A DNA stretch of 47,404 nucleotides, taken from positions 85,465-132,868 of the forward strand of contig NZ_HG005170.1 in the NCBI RefSeq assembly GCF_000455245.1, given 5' to 3'. This stretch comes from Nesterenkonia massiliensis. Lineage in GTDB: Bacteria > Actinomycetota > Actinomycetes > Actinomycetales > Micrococcaceae. The position numbers and the translations under genes were made by a program. Below the pieces are notes generated by a model. That model saw only the letters and a list, made by a program, of their open reading frames with translations, ran no database searches and had not been told where the DNA came from. This document shows positions 17,009 to 26,483 of this stretch, piece after piece (the stretch's first letter is position 1; the number at the start of each line of letters is the position of its first letter).

Positions 17009-18376
17009 GTGGCCCACACCAATACCGCACACACCGAAGGTGCTCTCACCCCGGACCTTGATTCTGTTGTTGCCCGCCAGGTGGCGCAGAAGTCCTACGT
17101 GCTGGACACCTCCGTGCTGCTCTCAGATCCCAAAGCTGTGCTGCGCTTCGCTGAGCACGAGGTCATCATCCCGATTGTGGTCATCTCCGAACTGGAGAAG
17201 AAACGCCACGATTCAGAGCTGGGCTACTACGCGCGCTCAGCGCTGCGGCTGCTGGATGAACTGCGCACCAAATACGGTGCGCTGAACCGGCCCATCCCGC
17301 TCAACGACGACGGCGGGCACCTGCTGGTGGAACTCAACCACATCAGCCAGGAGGTCCTGCCCGCCGGTTTCCGCGGACCAGACAATGACGCCCGCATCCT
17401 GGCGGTGGCCAAATCCTTCGCCGATGAGGGCCGCGAGGTCACGGTGGTCTCCAAGGACCTGCCCATGCGAGTGAAGGCCTCCGCCATGGGGCTCGACGCC
17501 GATGAGTACCGCAACGAATGGGTCACCGACTCCGGATGGACCGGCCTCGCCGAGGTCAGCGCCACCGAAGAACAGGTCTCAGAACTCTACGACGGCGAAC
17601 GCATCGAGCTGGACGAAGCTGAGGACCTGCCCACCAACACCGGGCTGGTCATCCAGTCCACACATGGCTCAGCGCTGGGCCGAGTCAAAATCGACGCCAC
17701 CTCCAAACGCTACGTCCAGATCGTCCGTGGTGACCGCGAGATTTTCGGACTCCACGGACGCAGCGCTGAACAGCGGCTGGCCATCGACATGCTGATGGAC
17801 CGGGAGATCGGAATCGTGTCCATGGGCGGGCGCGCCGGCACCGGCAAATCCGCGCTGGCGCTGTGCGCCGGACTAGAAGCTGTGCTGGAGCGCCGTGAGC
17901 ATAAGAAGATCATCGTCTTCCGCCCGCTCTATGCCGTAGGTGGTCAGGAACTGGGCTACCTGCCCGGCAGCGAGCAGGAGAAGATGAACCCCTGGGGCCA
18001 GGCGGTCTACGACACTCTCGGCGCATTGGTCAGCGAAAACGTGCTGGAGGAAATCATGGCCCGCGGCCTACTGGAGGTGCTGCCGCTGACCCACATTCGC
18101 GGCCGCAGCCTCCACGACGCCTGGGTGATCGTGGATGAGGCGCAGTCACTGGAGAAGAACGTGCTGCTGACGGTGATGAGCCGCATGGGGCAGAACTCCA
18201 AGATCGTGCTGACTCACGACGTCGCCCAGCGCGACAATCTGCGAGTGGGACGCCATGACGGTGTGGCCGCAGTGGTGGAGATCCTCAAGGACAATCCGCT
18301 CTTCGGCCACGTGAGACTCACCCGTTCCGAACGCAGCCGGATCGCCGCGCTGGTCACCGAACTGCTGGAGGAGTAA
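17009..18376 (+). CDS. phoH2: PhoH2: PIN ribonuclease fused to PhoH ATPase
   Basis: A 455-residue two-domain protein. The PIN domain (about 28-150) starts with Y-V-L-D-T-S-V-L (acidic Asp33) and S-E-L-E-K-K-R, and the PhoH P-loop ATPase (about 235-455) has Walker [10 protein letters not shown] near 273-281 and Walker B W-V-I-V-D-E-A-Q. The mycobacterial homologue (Rv1095) is an ATP-dependent RNA-unwinding RNase, described with a small antitoxin PhoAT encoded just upstream; no clear PhoAT is visible here. The GTG at 17009, with GGAG 5 nt upstream, is preferred over an earlier in-frame ATG at 16922, which would add residues not typical of the family. It is convergent with the rhomboid gene (9 bp gap). 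Confidence 0.9.
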   Translation: MAHTNTAHTEGALTPDLDSVVARQVAQKSYVLDTSVLLSDPKAVLRFAEHEVIIPIVVISELEKKRHDSELGYYARSALRLLDELRTKYGALNRPIPLNDDGGHLLVELNHISQEVLPAGFRGPDNDARILAVAKSFADEGREVTVVSKDLPMRVKASAMGLDADEYRNEWVTDSGWTGLAEVSATEEQVSELYDGERIELDEAEDLPTNTGLVIQSTHGSALGRVKIDATSKRYVQIVRGDREIFGLHGRSAEQRLAIDMLMDREIGIVSMGGRAGTGKSALALCAGLEAVLERREHKKIIVFRPLYAVGGQELGYLPGSEQEKMNPWGQAVYDTLGALVSENVLEEIMARGLLEVLPLTHIRGRSLHDAWVIVDEAQSLEKNVLLTVMSRMGQNSKIVLTHDVAQRDNLRVGRHDGVAAVVEILKDNPLFGHVRLTRSERSRIAALVTELLEE

Positions 18377-18385
18377 CCGAAGAAT

Positions 18386-19111
18386 CTAGCGGTAGCTCAG
18401 CGGAGGCAAGTCCCCGCCGTCGTTCCGCCGTGAGGAGGCGCGTGCTAGACGTTCGGCACGCGCCTCCTTTGTGAAGAAGAACGCGACGACGACGCCGGCA
18501 ATCGCCCCGGAGAGGTGCCCGGTCCAGGAGACCCCGCCGGAGTTGAACGGCATCATCCCGCCGATCATCGAGAGCCCATAGAAGAAGAGCACAAACAGCG
18601 CGAAGAGAATCGCCAGCACCCGCCGGGCCAGGAATCCGTAGGTCACCAGGAACCCGGCAAAGCCGTACACCACCGCTGAGGCGCCGATATGCAGGCCAAC
18701 ACAGCCCAGCCCCTCGGGTGCATGGCAGACCCAGGGGGTGCCGATGATCCACAGGATGGCCCCGGAGAGCAGCCAGATGGCCACCATGATGCGGGTGAAT
18801 CGCCTGGTCAGCAGCGCGATCATGCCGCCCAGAACCAGCCATGACATGGTGTTGCCCAGAATATGGCCGAAGCCGCCATGCAGCAGCGGCATGAACAGGA
18901 TGCCGATCAGCCCGTCGAGTTCCCGTGCCTGCAAGGCCAGCGAGCGGTTGAGCCAATTGCCCACAAAAATGCTGATGAAATACAGCACCCACATTGCCGC
19001 CAACGGCAGCACCACCGGGCCCATGGTGCGGAAGAACGTGGACTTCAAGTCCTGACCGATGCCAGACCAGGTGTCACGAGGTTCGCCGCCGGGCTGGAAG
19101 TGGGTGCTCAT
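18386..19111 (-). CDS. Rhomboid family intramembrane serine protease
   Basis: A 241-residue membrane protein with six hydrophobic segments and the rhomboid dyad: Ser in G-A-S-A-V-V-Y-G and His in S-W-T-G-H-L-S-G-A-I-A-G. The upstream H-G-G-F-G-H-I-L-G-N segment is also family-typical. It should cut helices of membrane proteins within the bilayer; the substrate is unknown. The ATG at 19111 has TACGAT (19123-19118 on minus) ending 6 nt upstream and no Shine-Dalgarno, so it is probably leaderless. It is divergent from fumC. Confidence 0.92.
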   Translation of the reverse strand: MSTHFQPGGEPRDTWSGIGQDLKSTFFRTMGPVVLPLAAMWVLYFISIFVGNWLNRSLALQARELDGLIGILFMPLLHGGFGHILGNTMSWLVLGGMIALLTRRFTRIMVAIWLLSGAILWIIGTPWVCHAPEGLGCVGLHIGASAVVYGFAGFLVTYGFLARRVLAILFALFVLFFYGLSMIGGMMPFNSGGVSWTGHLSGAIAGVVVAFFFTKEARAERLARASSRRNDGGDLPPLSYR

Positions 19112-19117
19112 ACAGCC

Positions 19118-19123
19118 ATCGTA
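19118..19123 (-). promoter_or_regulatory. -10 element for leaderless rhomboid gene
   Basis: TACGAT on the minus strand ends 6 nt before the ATG at 19111. Confidence 0.5.
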
Positions 19124-19236
19124 TGAGAATCACGACGACGCCGCCGTCGGGCCGCCCCTGAACCTCACCCTGATTCGACCCTGAGTAGCCTTAGACGCCG
19201 GACCGTCACAGATATGTCATCGGCGCCGCGGCTCCC

Positions 19237-19242
19237 TAGAAT
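19237..19242 (+). promoter_or_regulatory. -10 element for leaderless fumC
   Basis: TAGAAT ends 7 nt before the ATG at 19250. The GAGGGG between them overlaps the start too closely for a good ribosome-binding site. Confidence 0.5.
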
Positions 19243-19249
19243 GAGGGGC

Positions 19250-20674
19250 ATGACAGAGACTTCTGCATCCCAGACTGAATACCGTATTGAGCGCGACACT
19301 ATGGGTGAGGTGAAGGTGCCCGCCCAGGCGCTCTACCGCGCACAGACTCAGCGTGCTGTGGAGAACTTCCCGATCTCCGGACGCACCCTGGAGCGCGCCC
19401 ACATTGAGGCGCTGGCCCGTGTGAAGAAGGCTGCTGCCAAGGCCAACGCCGAACTGGGCGTGCTCGACGCCGAGCTGGCTGAGGCGATTGTGGCCGCTGC
19501 CGAGCAGGTGGAGACCGGTGAGCTGGATGAGCACTTCCCGGTGGATGTGTTCCAGACCGGCTCCGGCACGTCCTCGAATATGAACACCAACGAGGTGCTG
19601 GCCACCCTGGCTAACCGCTACCTGAAGGACAAGGGCTCGGACAAGGAAGTCCACCCCAACGACCACGTCAATGCTTCGCAGTCCTCCAATGACGTGTTCC
19701 CCACCTCCGTTCACGTGGCCGCTACCTCCGCGCTGATCAATGACCTCAAGCCCGCCCTGGCCTACCTGGCTGAGGCACTGGAGGAGAAGGCCGGAGAGTT
19801 CGCCCATGTGGTGAAGTCCGGCCGCACCCACCTGATGGACGCCACCCCGGTGACCCTGGGCCAGGAGTTCTCCGGCTACGCCGCACAGGTCCGCTACGGC
19901 ATTGAGCGCATCGAATCCTCACTGCCGCGCGTGGCAGAGGTTCCGCTGGGCGGCACCGCCGTGGGCACCGGCATCAACACCCCGCTGGGCTTTGCTGAGA
20001 AGGCGATCGCCAGCCTGGCCGAGGACACCGGCCTGCCGCTGACCGAGGCTCGCGACCACTTCGAAGCCCAGGCCAACCGCGACGGCCTGGTGGAGGCCTC
20101 CGGCCAGCTGCGCAACATCGCCTACTCGCTGATGAAGATCAACAACGACCTGCGCTGGATGGGCTCGGGTCCGAACACCGGCCTGGGCGAGATCGCTATC
20201 CCGGACCTGCAGCCCGGATCCTCGATCATGCCCGGCAAGGTCAACCCGGTCATCTGCGAGTCCGCCATTCAGGTCTGCGCTCAGGTGATCGGCAATGACA
20301 CCACTGTGGCGCTGTCCTCCACCAATGGTGCCTTTGAGCTGAACGTGGGCATCCCGGTGATGGCCGCGAACCTGCTGGAGTCCATCCGTCTGCTGAAGAA
20401 CACCAGCTACGTGATGGCCGACAAGATGATCAAGGGTCTGACCGCCAATGAAGAGCGTGCAGCCTTCCTGGCCGGCGCCTCCCCGTCCGTGGTGACCCCG
20501 CTGAACAAGCACATCGGCTACGAAGCCGCAGCCGAGATCGCCAAGCACGCGGTGAAGAACAAGGTCACCGTGCGTGAGGCCGTGGTGGAGCTGGGCTACC
20601 TGGAGCGCGGCGAACTCACCGAAGAGCAACTGGACAGCGCGCTTGACGTGATGAAGATGACCCAGCCCGGGTGA
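19250..20674 (+). CDS. fumC: Class II fumarate hydratase
   Basis: The enzyme hydrates fumarate to L-malate in the citric acid cycle; it needs no metal and works as a tetramer. The protein (474 residues from the ATG at 19250) shows [18 protein letters not shown], the [12 protein letters not shown] stretch, [11 protein letters not shown], and the superfamily signature [11 protein letters not shown] with the catalytic Ser. An upstream ATG at 19214 is in frame but would skip the TAGAAT element. A strong terminator shared with the convergent NUDIX gene follows. Neighbouring glpX and DUF4245 match the M. tuberculosis order. Confidence 0.96.
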   Translation: MTETSASQTEYRIERDTMGEVKVPAQALYRAQTQRAVENFPISGRTLERAHIEALARVKKAAAKANAELGVLDAELAEAIVAAAEQVETGELDEHFPVDVFQTGSGTSSNMNTNEVLATLANRYLKDKGSDKEVHPNDHVNASQSSNDVFPTSVHVAATSALINDLKPALAYLAEALEEKAGEFAHVVKSGRTHLMDATPVTLGQEFSGYAAQVRYGIERIESSLPRVAEVPLGGTAVGTGINTPLGFAEKAIASLAEDTGLPLTEARDHFEAQANRDGLVEASGQLRNIAYSLMKINNDLRWMGSGPNTGLGEIAIPDLQPGSSIMPGKVNPVICESAIQVCAQVIGNDTTVALSSTNGAFELNVGIPVMAANLLESIRLLKNTSYVMADKMIKGLTANEERAAFLAGASPSVVTPLNKHIGYEAAAEIAKHAVKNKVTVREAVVELGYLERGELTEEQLDSALDVMKMTQPG

Positions 20675-20699
20675 TCCAACGGCTCACTCACCAGTGACG

Positions 20700-20749
20700 A
20701 AAAAGCGCCCCCGCATCCTGCAGAATCAAGGATGCGGGGGCGCTTTTTT
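20700..20749. terminator. Bidirectional intrinsic terminator between fumC and NUDIX gene
   Basis: The 20-bp arms 20700-20719 and 20729-20748 pair perfectly around a 9-nt loop, with A-run and T-run at the outer ends, so it can stop transcription from both sides. Confidence 0.93.
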
Positions 20750-20788
20750 CGTCGCGAGCCGGACTGAGGCTTCAGCGGCACCGGTCCT

Positions 20789-21286
20789 TTAGCGGAACCG
20801 GGTCGGCGCGCCGGCCTCCAGCGCCCACCGGATGCGCTCGCGGTGGGGCTCAACAAACGGCTCAGGCAGCGCATCCACCGGGAACCACGCGACGTCAGTG
20901 GATTCATCGTCGCCGATCACCGGTTCACCGGAGAGGTACTCCATCTCGAAGGCAATATCGGTAAACCAGCACTCATCCCCGTTGGGGTAGCGCACCTGCC
21001 CGTGATCGGAGACCCCCGCCACCCTGACCGGACGGGATTCGATACCCGTCTCCTCCAGCACCTCGCGCGCAGCACTGGACCCCGGCTCTTCCCCGGGCTC
21101 CAGAATCCCGGACGTCACACTCCACCGACCGTTGTCCGACCGGCGCACCAACAGCACCTCAGGGGAGGGCAGTGGGGCGCCGTCGTGGTCAGTGCGGCGC
21201 AGCACCACGGCAGTCACCCCGGGCAGGAACAGCGGCTTATGCCCAATATCCTTACGCAGCTCTTTGATGAATTCAGGAGTCGGCAT
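20789..21286 (-). CDS. NUDIX hydrolase
   Basis: A 165-residue NUDIX protein. The Nudix box G-x5-E-x7-R-E-x2-E-E-x-G-I is complete (G-I-L-E-P-G-E-E through R-E-V-L-E-E-T-G-I), so it should hydrolyse a nucleoside-diphosphate-linked substrate with Mg2+. Which substrate cannot be told; related actinobacterial proteins are annotated as general NUDIX or ADP-ribose-type hydrolases. The ATG at 21286 follows TAGGCT by 7 nt with no Shine-Dalgarno (leaderless). The prepilin peptidase gene lies 42 bp upstream on the same strand but has its own -10. Confidence 0.9.
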   Translation of the reverse strand: MPTPEFIKELRKDIGHKPLFLPGVTAVVLRRTDHDGAPLPSPEVLLVRRSDNGRWSVTSGILEPGEEPGSSAAREVLEETGIESRPVRVAGVSDHGQVRYPNGDECWFTDIAFEMEYLSGEPVIGDDESTDVAWFPVDALPEPFVEPHRERIRWALEAGAPTRFR

Positions 21287-21293
21287 GGTCCCC

Positions 21294-21299
21294 AGCCTA
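21294..21299 (-). promoter_or_regulatory. -10 element for leaderless NUDIX gene
   Basis: TAGGCT on the minus strand ends 7 nt before the ATG at 21286. Confidence 0.5.
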
Positions 21300-21328
21300 T
21301 GCGTCCTGCGCTGAGTGAGTGCGGATCC

Positions 21329-21844
21329 TCAACTGAAGATCAGCGCCAGCGCGGTGCCGAGGATCAGAAACGGTCCAAATGGGACGCGCGTGTTGCGTTG
21401 GACTCGTCCGGTGACCAGCAATGCCACCGAGGTCAGCCCGCCCAACAGAAATGAGAGCACGACGGCGGCAGCAAGGGTCTCCCACCCCAGGAACCCGGCA
21501 TAGAGCCCCAGCACCACCACGAGCTTCACATCCCCCATGCCCAACGAGGGCGGATGGATCAGTTTGATCAGCAGGAACCCCAGGCCCCAGAGCAGCCCGG
21601 ATGCCAAGGCACGACCCAGTCCGGGGCCGTCACCGAGGAGGAAGGTGATGAGCACTAACAGGATGGCAGTGATCCCGGCCCAGGGGTAGACAATCCGATT
21701 GGGGAGCCGGTGTTCTTCTAAGTCGATGAGGCTCAGGGCCACTGCGCAGACCGCAAAAACAGCGCCACCGCCCAGCAGCAGCACCCCGGCCACCATCTGG
21801 CCGGGGGAGCCCGAGGTCAGTAATTCACCGATGAGGGGGATCAC
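21329..21844 (-). CDS. A24 family prepilin peptidase (short form)
   Basis: A 171-residue membrane aspartyl peptidase with five or six hydrophobic segments. The two catalytic aspartates are in S-L-I-D-L-E-E-H-R-L-P-N and in the G-M-G-D-V-K-L motif (GxGD). It lacks the N-terminal methylase domain of full PilD, like TadV/CpaA-type enzymes, and should cut leader peptides of type IV or Tad pilins; no pilin genes are nearby. The start is GTG at 21844 with TAGGCT 6 nt upstream, so a leaderless GTG start is likely. Confidence 0.88.
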   Translation of the reverse strand: MIPLIGELLTSGSPGQMVAGVLLLGGGAVFAVCAVALSLIDLEEHRLPNRIVYPWAGITAILLVLITFLLGDGPGLGRALASGLLWGLGFLLIKLIHPPSLGMGDVKLVVVLGLYAGFLGWETLAAAVVLSFLLGGLTSVALLVTGRVQRNTRVPFGPFLILGTALALIFS

Positions 21845-21850
21845 GACCCA

Positions 21851-21856
21851 AGCCTA
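21851..21856 (-). promoter_or_regulatory. -10 element for leaderless prepilin peptidase gene
   Basis: TAGGCT on the minus strand ends 6 nt before the GTG at 21844. Confidence 0.5.
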
Positions 21857-22017
21857 GAAACAAAACCGCGCAGGGCGAAAGGACGTGCAAGAAACTGTGG
21901 AAACTGGAGCCTCCTCTCTGATGACGGCTCAGCCGCGGTGTACTGGCCAGACCGCCGCGGACTGCTTCTGCTTAAACTCCCAGCCGGCACTCCTGGCAAT
22001 CTCCAGGCAGATCTTCC

Positions 22018-22023
22018 TAGGGT
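22018..22023 (+). promoter_or_regulatory. -10 element for thioesterase gene
   Basis: TAGGGT ends 6 nt before the ATG at 22030. The intervening GGAGAT could also act as a weak Shine-Dalgarno if transcription starts farther upstream. Confidence 0.45.
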
Positions 22024-22029
22024 GGAGAT

Positions 22030-22563
22030 ATGGGCAGTGAACACAGCAGCAACCAGTCCACCGGTGGCCCCGATAGCCCGTCTTCAGCGCCGTCCTCCGG
22101 AACCGAAATGACACCGGCTAGTCCAGTCCCGGCCGAGGGCGTCACATTCAACACCCGCAAATGGGTCAAGCCTGAGGATCTCAACGCCAATGGCACGCTC
22201 TTTGGCGGAAGTCTGCTGCGGTGGATCGACGAAGAAGCCACTATCTACGCGATCATCCAACTGGGTAATCACCGGGTGGTCACTAAGTTCATCTCTGAGA
22301 TCAACTTCGAAGCCTCAGCGATGCAGGGCGATCTGATCGAGATGGGTCTGCGCGCTACACATTTCGGGCGCACCTCCATCACCATGCGCGCGGTGGTGCG
22401 GAACATGATCACCCGGCGCACTATCCTCACCGTGGAGCGGCTGGTGTTCGTCAGTCTGGATGAACACGGCCAGCCGGCACCGCACGGCTATGCCGAGATC
22501 ACCTACGACCGGGACCGGATGCCCACCGAGCACCCGGCCACCGGGACCATCACCGCAGTCTGA
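22030..22563 (+). CDS. Acyl-CoA thioesterase (hotdog fold, YciA/BACH type)
   Basis: A 177-residue hotdog-fold protein. After a Ser/Pro-rich tail of about 40 residues comes the core with N-A-N-G-T-L-F-G-G-S-L-L-R-W-I-D-E, where the Asp is the family's catalytic residue, then I-N-F-E-A-S-A-M-Q-G-D and G-R-T-S-I. It should hydrolyse acyl-CoA thioesters in the cytoplasm; chain preference is not visible. The gene is convergent with the carbonic anhydrase gene (3 bp gap). It probably has a leaderless mRNA. Confidence 0.88.
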   Translation: MGSEHSSNQSTGGPDSPSSAPSSGTEMTPASPVPAEGVTFNTRKWVKPEDLNANGTLFGGSLLRWIDEEATIYAIIQLGNHRVVTKFISEINFEASAMQGDLIEMGLRATHFGRTSITMRAVVRNMITRRTILTVERLVFVSLDEHGQPAPHGYAEITYDRDRMPTEHPATGTITAV

Positions 22564-22566
22564 GGT

Positions 22567-23223
22567 CTAGAGATCGCCCAGGGTGGTGACCAGATCCGCC
22601 CGGCCCTCGGCCAACCGGTAGGTCACTCCGACCACCGCGGTGCGGCCCTCCTGCACTGCGTCATGCAGGGCGCGGGAGTGGTTGTTCAGCCGCGTCACGG
22701 TCTGCTTCACATGCTCTTCCACGGTCTCATTGACCGTCTCGGAGCCGGCCCGGCGGGCGCTGAGGACTGAAGGCAGGATGCGTTCGACCAGGTCGCGGAC
22801 GTATCCGCTGGGCATGTCACCGCTCTGCGCAGACTGCAGAGCAGCCGATACCGCACCGCAGGAGTCATGACCGAGCACCACAATCAGCGGTACTTTCAAC
22901 GTGTCGACGCTGAACTCCAGGGAACCCAGTACGGCGTCGTCGATCACCTGGCCAGCGGTACGGACCACGAAGACATCCCCGAGGCCGACGTCGAAGATGA
23001 TCTCCGCGGCGAGCCGAGAATCAGAGCAGCCGAAGATTGCGGCCACCGGATGCTGGGAGTCAGTCAGCGAGGACCGGCGTTCGGCGTTCTGGTTCGGGTG
23101 GCGCACGTCACCGGAGACGAATCGAGCGTTGCCCTCTTTCAGCAGCTGCCACACCTCGGCCGGGGTGGGCTGAGCTGATGCCAGCTGATCAGCGGTCTGG
23201 GATGTGGGAGTCTGCTCACTCAT
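22567..23223 (-). CDS. Beta-class carbonic anhydrase
   Basis: A 218-residue zinc enzyme interconverting CO2 and bicarbonate. The zinc ligands are visible: Cys in G-C-S-D-S-R (with the Asp-Arg pair), and His and Cys in L-G-H-D-S-C-G-A. F-V-V-R-T-A-G-Q follows the family pattern. The ATG at 23223 has AGGAGG 10 nt upstream and overlaps the end of the DUF4245 gene by 8 bp, so the two form an operon. The frame remains open upstream to 23376, but that part lies inside DUF4245 and has no homologous look. Confidence 0.93.
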   Translation of the reverse strand: MSEQTPTSQTADQLASAQPTPAEVWQLLKEGNARFVSGDVRHPNQNAERRSSLTDSQHPVAAIFGCSDSRLAAEIIFDVGLGDVFVVRTAGQVIDDAVLGSLEFSVDTLKVPLIVVLGHDSCGAVSAALQSAQSGDMPSGYVRDLVERILPSVLSARRAGSETVNETVEEHVKQTVTRLNNHSRALHDAVQEGRTAVVGVTYRLAEGRADLVTTLGDL

Positions 23224-23911
23224 TCTCGGGTACCTCCTGGCCGATGGCCTCAATAATGGCCTCCACTGCCTGGGAGAACTCCTCCTCACCGGCGTCACCG
23301 CCGATGACCACAGTGGTGCCGTCGATCGTATTATGCTCGGCGTCCAGCACCAGATAGCGCCGGTCGCCCTCTTCACGGACCTCGAACTCCAGGCCCTGAA
23401 CAGTCTCGGTCCCGGTGGCCGGGGCCTGCCGGGTCTCTTCGTTGACCCAGGCCGGATTCGCCTGGTCGGTCTGCGCGAAGCCTACAAAGTTCACTGCGGC
23501 AGTGGTGTAGCCGACTTCCCACACCTGGACTCCGTGTTCCGCGCGTGTCTCCCAGCGTGCGTAGTTGGCGCTCCAGTCCTCGGGCACCTGCGGGCTGATC
23601 GGCTCGTATTCGGTGACGCTGGCAGCCCAGGATGCGGCCTCGGGAACATTCTCATCACGGCTATAGGTGACATCGGGCTCGGGGTTCATGAACCACAGCG
23701 CCAGCAGCACCAGAGAAAGTACACCCATGGTGATGATCATGCCGATCATGGGGGCGGTCAGCCGTTTGACCTGGGATTGGGTCAGCTGTGGCTTCGGGGA
23801 CTCGCCTGCGGCAGCCGAGGGTGCGTCGTCGTCCTCCAAATGGCGCCAGAGGCCGGCCTCATCCTCATGCTTAGTGGGCTCTGTGTAGTCATCCTGGTCT
23901 CGGTCAGTCAC
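23216..23911 (-). CDS. DUF4245 domain-containing membrane protein
   Basis: A 231-residue protein with an acidic cytoplasmic N-terminus (D-R-D-Q-D-D-Y-T-E-P), one membrane segment at about residues 55-75, and an extracytoplasmic domain of about 150 residues. Its topology and its position beside glpX match the actinobacterial DUF4245 family (Rv1100 in M. tuberculosis); the function is unknown. The GTG at 23911 is the likely start: the longer frame to 24094 runs into the divergent glpX region. It is the first gene of a pair with carbonic anhydrase (8-bp overlap). Confidence 0.82.
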   Translation of the reverse strand: MTDRDQDDYTEPTKHEDEAGLWRHLEDDDAPSAAAGESPKPQLTQSQVKRLTAPMIGMIITMGVLSLVLLALWFMNPEPDVTYSRDENVPEAASWAASVTEYEPISPQVPEDWSANYARWETRAEHGVQVWEVGYTTAAVNFVGFAQTDQANPAWVNEETRQAPATGTETVQGLEFEVREEGDRRYLVLDAEHNTIDGTTVVIGGDAGEEEFSQAVEAIIEAIGQEVPENE

Positions 23912-24068
23912 GCTTTCTATTCTCTCATCGTCGGCCGGCTGCCTCGGCTGCTGTGACGAGGCGGCTCGGTCACATGGACCGAGGGTTCTCACGCGCCACG
24001 GTCCCGGCCCGATATGCTGAATGATGAACCGGACAAAGGCGTGCCGGAGTCTAGAGACAAGGTGACCC

Positions 24069-25130
24069 ATGAACGACACGGCAGACACCCTCAACCACGA
24101 CGATCAGTCCTTCGCGCAGCTCTCGTCGCGACTGGCGGTGGGGGACTCCGAGCCGGACCGCAACCTGGCCCTGGAGCTGGTGCGGGTGACCGAGGCTGCT
24201 GCCATTGCCGGTGGCGCCTGGGTGGGCCGCGGCGATAAGAACGGGGCCGACGGCGCGGCAGTGGACGCCATGCGCTCCCTGCTGGACACGGTGAACCTCA
24301 ACGGCGTCGTCGTCATCGGTGAAGGCGAGAAGGACGAAGCGCCGATGCTCTTCAACGGTGAGCGTGTGGGCAACGGGCGCCACGGTAACGACGCCGCCCC
24401 CGAGGCTGATGTTGCGGTGGACCCTATTGACGGGACCCGGCTGACCGCCCTGGGCTATGACAATGCCCTGTCAGTGCTGGCTGTGGCCGAGCGCGGTTCG
24501 ATGTTCGATCCCTCCGCGGTGTTCTACATGGACAAGCTGGTCACCGGTCCCGAAGCGGCTGACATGGTGGATCTGCGGCTGCCGGTGAAGCAGAATCTGC
24601 ACCTGATCGCCAAAGCTACGGGTAAGAGCATCGACCAGCTCAATGTCTGCGTGCTGGACCGTCCGCGCCACTCCAAGCTGGTGGAAGAGATCCGCGAGGC
24701 AGGCGCCCGCACTCGGTTCATCATGGACGGCGATGTGGCCGGAGCTATTGCGGCCGCTCGCGAGGGAACCGGCGTGGATGTGCTGATGGGCACCGGCGGC
24801 ACCCCTGAAGGCATCGTCACTGCGTGTGCGATCCGTGCCATCGGCGGCGTGATTCAGGGCCGGCTGGCTCCGAAGGATGATGAGGAGCGCCAGAAGGCCA
24901 TCGACGCCGGCCACGACGTGGACAAGATCCTCACCACCGAAGAGCTGGTGACCAGCGATAACTGCTACTTCGCGGCTACCGGCATCACCGACGGCGACCT
25001 GCTGCGCGGAGTGCGGTATCAGGGTGACCGGGTCACCACCCAGTCGATTGTGATGCGCTCAAAGTCCGGCACGGTCCGGATTGTTGAGGCTGAGCACCGC
25101 CGCCGCAAATGGGAGTCCTACACCCGCTGA
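24069..25130 (+). CDS. glpX: Class II fructose-1,6-bisphosphatase
   Basis: A gluconeogenic enzyme that removes the 1-phosphate of fructose 1,6-bisphosphate with a divalent metal. At 353 residues it shows the GlpX motifs: an early [20 protein letters not shown], and D-P-I-D-G-T-R-L with the metal-binding Asp pair, then M-G-T-G-G-T-P-E-G. The ATG at 24069 has AAGGTG close upstream. In most actinobacteria this is the only FBPase. The end of the gene faces the GTPase gene, and a palindromic repeat (25142-25226) lies between the two. Confidence 0.95.
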   Translation: MNDTADTLNHDDQSFAQLSSRLAVGDSEPDRNLALELVRVTEAAAIAGGAWVGRGDKNGADGAAVDAMRSLLDTVNLNGVVVIGEGEKDEAPMLFNGERVGNGRHGNDAAPEADVAVDPIDGTRLTALGYDNALSVLAVAERGSMFDPSAVFYMDKLVTGPEAADMVDLRLPVKQNLHLIAKATGKSIDQLNVCVLDRPRHSKLVEEIREAGARTRFIMDGDVAGAIAAAREGTGVDVLMGTGGTPEGIVTACAIRAIGGVIQGRLAPKDDEERQKAIDAGHDVDKILTTEELVTSDNCYFAATGITDGDLLRGVRYQGDRVTTQSIVMRSKSGTVRIVEAEHRRRKWESYTR

Positions 25131-25141
25131 TCTCGTCGGGG

Positions 25142-25226
25142 GCAACCAGCTGACCGGGCCAGAACCTGCATTTTGGGCCCGGATTGCTCCGATAACGCAG
25201 GTTTCGGCCCGATCAAACGTGGGCTA
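25142..25226. repeat. 85-bp palindromic repeat, copy 1 (between glpX and GTPase gene)
   Basis: This 85-bp unit recurs at 26484-26568 in the same orientation with 4 differences. It contains arms of 22 bp (25151-25172 and 25194-25215) around a 21-nt loop that holds a further small hairpin, CGGA-TTGC-TCCG. Its right end includes the stop codon (TAG on minus) of the GTPase gene. It could act as a terminator for the two convergent genes. Confidence 0.92.
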
Positions 25227-26405
25227 AGGCTGCGACGTAGCCCCCGGGCTTTTGCTGCGCAACCATTCCTTCGCCACCGAGACCACAGTGGGGCCGAATT
25301 GATCAAGCACGTCGGTGATCTCGTCGGGCCTGACCTTGCCGGTGTGCACGGTCTCGCACAGGCGCACCCAGCCCTCCCCGATGGCTGCGGTGATAGCCGT
25401 GGCCACGGTGGCGTTGACCACGCTGCCGATCCCCGGTGCTAGCTTGACGAAGCTGCGTGCCAGCGCCTGCCCACTGAGCTGCGCAGCCAGCTGGGCCAGC
25501 GCTGAGGAAGACATCATGGACGCCAGCTCCAACCCATAGATATGGGAGATCTTCCCCATCATGGCGAGCTGGATCGGCGCCAGCGTGACGGCATCGGCAA
25601 CGGGAAGCGGTGTCGCTGCCGCTGCACCCGCGGCGGCACTGGCTGCGGCGATCTGCCTCCGGGCAATTTCTCGCTTCCACGGAAGATTAATCTGCTGGGC
25701 CACGCGAAAGGAATCCCGGGAGGAGTTCGGAGCCAATTCCAGAGTCTTCTCCACGAGATCACCGAGGCCGTGCCCCGCACCTTTCCCCTTGCTGTTTTGT
25801 GTGGACGTCAGTGCCACGTGCTGCAGCGGCAGGTCTATGGGTTCACCGTTGGGATCCACGGGAGCCTCCAACCACTGCTTGAAGATCTCGGTGCTCTCCG
25901 GGGCCCGGTATTTCCCGGTGACGGGATTCTTCTGCCAGGGAACTTTGGTCATCACCAGGATGACCGGAAGTTCAGCGGCATCGAGCTCCTGGATCATCTG
26001 GATATCTGGTCCGGTAAGCCTGTCGGCATTCTGCAGTACGCAGTACCAGACCACATCGATCTGCTGGTCTTTCGGCCGCCCCTTGATGGCCTCAAGGTGT
26101 CGCCTCAGCGTGGCTTTGGGTGACTCACTGGTCCCGATCTCGAAGCCTTCGAAGTCCCAGATCCCCAGGGAGTCATCGTGGTAGTAGTCGATGCCCTTTG
26201 TCACCGGCATTCCCTTGCCGACCTTCGCAAAGTCTCGACGGAATACGGCGTTGACTAGGGAGGACTTGCCTACACCGGTATTTCCGACAACGGCCAAATT
26301 GAACCTGCCGTAGCGGGCCGTCGCCGCAGCTGTGCCCTCATGGAAGTGGCGGTCATCCGGCAGATCCGAGTCCTTGGGGTTGCGGCTGCGCGTTGGTTTT
26401 GGCAT
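25224..26405 (-). CDS. P-loop GTPase with C-terminal membrane-associated (DUF697-like) region
   Basis: A 393-residue protein with a TRAFAC-type GTPase domain (about 35-240): G1 G-N-T-G-V-G-K-S at 41-48, G3 W-D-F-E-G-F-E, and G4 written T-K-V-P in place of N/T-K-x-D, which may weaken guanine specificity. The C-terminal 150 residues contain Ala-rich hydrophobic stretches resembling the YcjF/DUF697 region that contacts membranes. Its role is unknown; relatives are annotated only as GTPase or 50S ribosome-binding-like GTPase. The ATG at 26405 has a GGGGAA upstream. The gene sits alone between the two 85-bp palindromic repeats, and its stop codon lies inside copy 1. Confidence 0.8.
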   Translation of the reverse strand: MPKPTRSRNPKDSDLPDDRHFHEGTAAATARYGRFNLAVVGNTGVGKSSLVNAVFRRDFAKVGKGMPVTKGIDYYHDDSLGIWDFEGFEIGTSESPKATLRRHLEAIKGRPKDQQIDVVWYCVLQNADRLTGPDIQMIQELDAAELPVILVMTKVPWQKNPVTGKYRAPESTEIFKQWLEAPVDPNGEPIDLPLQHVALTSTQNSKGKGAGHGLGDLVEKTLELAPNSSRDSFRVAQQINLPWKREIARRQIAAASAAAGAAAATPLPVADAVTLAPIQLAMMGKISHIYGLELASMMSSSALAQLAAQLSGQALARSFVKLAPGIGSVVNATVATAITAAIGEGWVRLCETVHTGKVRPDEITDVLDQFGPTVVSVAKEWLRSKSPGATSQP

Positions 26406-26483
26406 AGAGTTCCCCGAAATCTCCAGTCTGGTCGTGCCGTAAATGCGTGCCCAGGATTACGTTCAGCATACGCAATTACGGCA

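Noticed and set aside
16786-17061. Open frame of 91 codons before phoH2 as a PhoAT antitoxin gene
   Set aside because: It overlaps phoH2 and has no good ribosome-binding site or leaderless -10, no recognisable domain and an unlikely amino-acid mix. It is kept only as a question in the findings.
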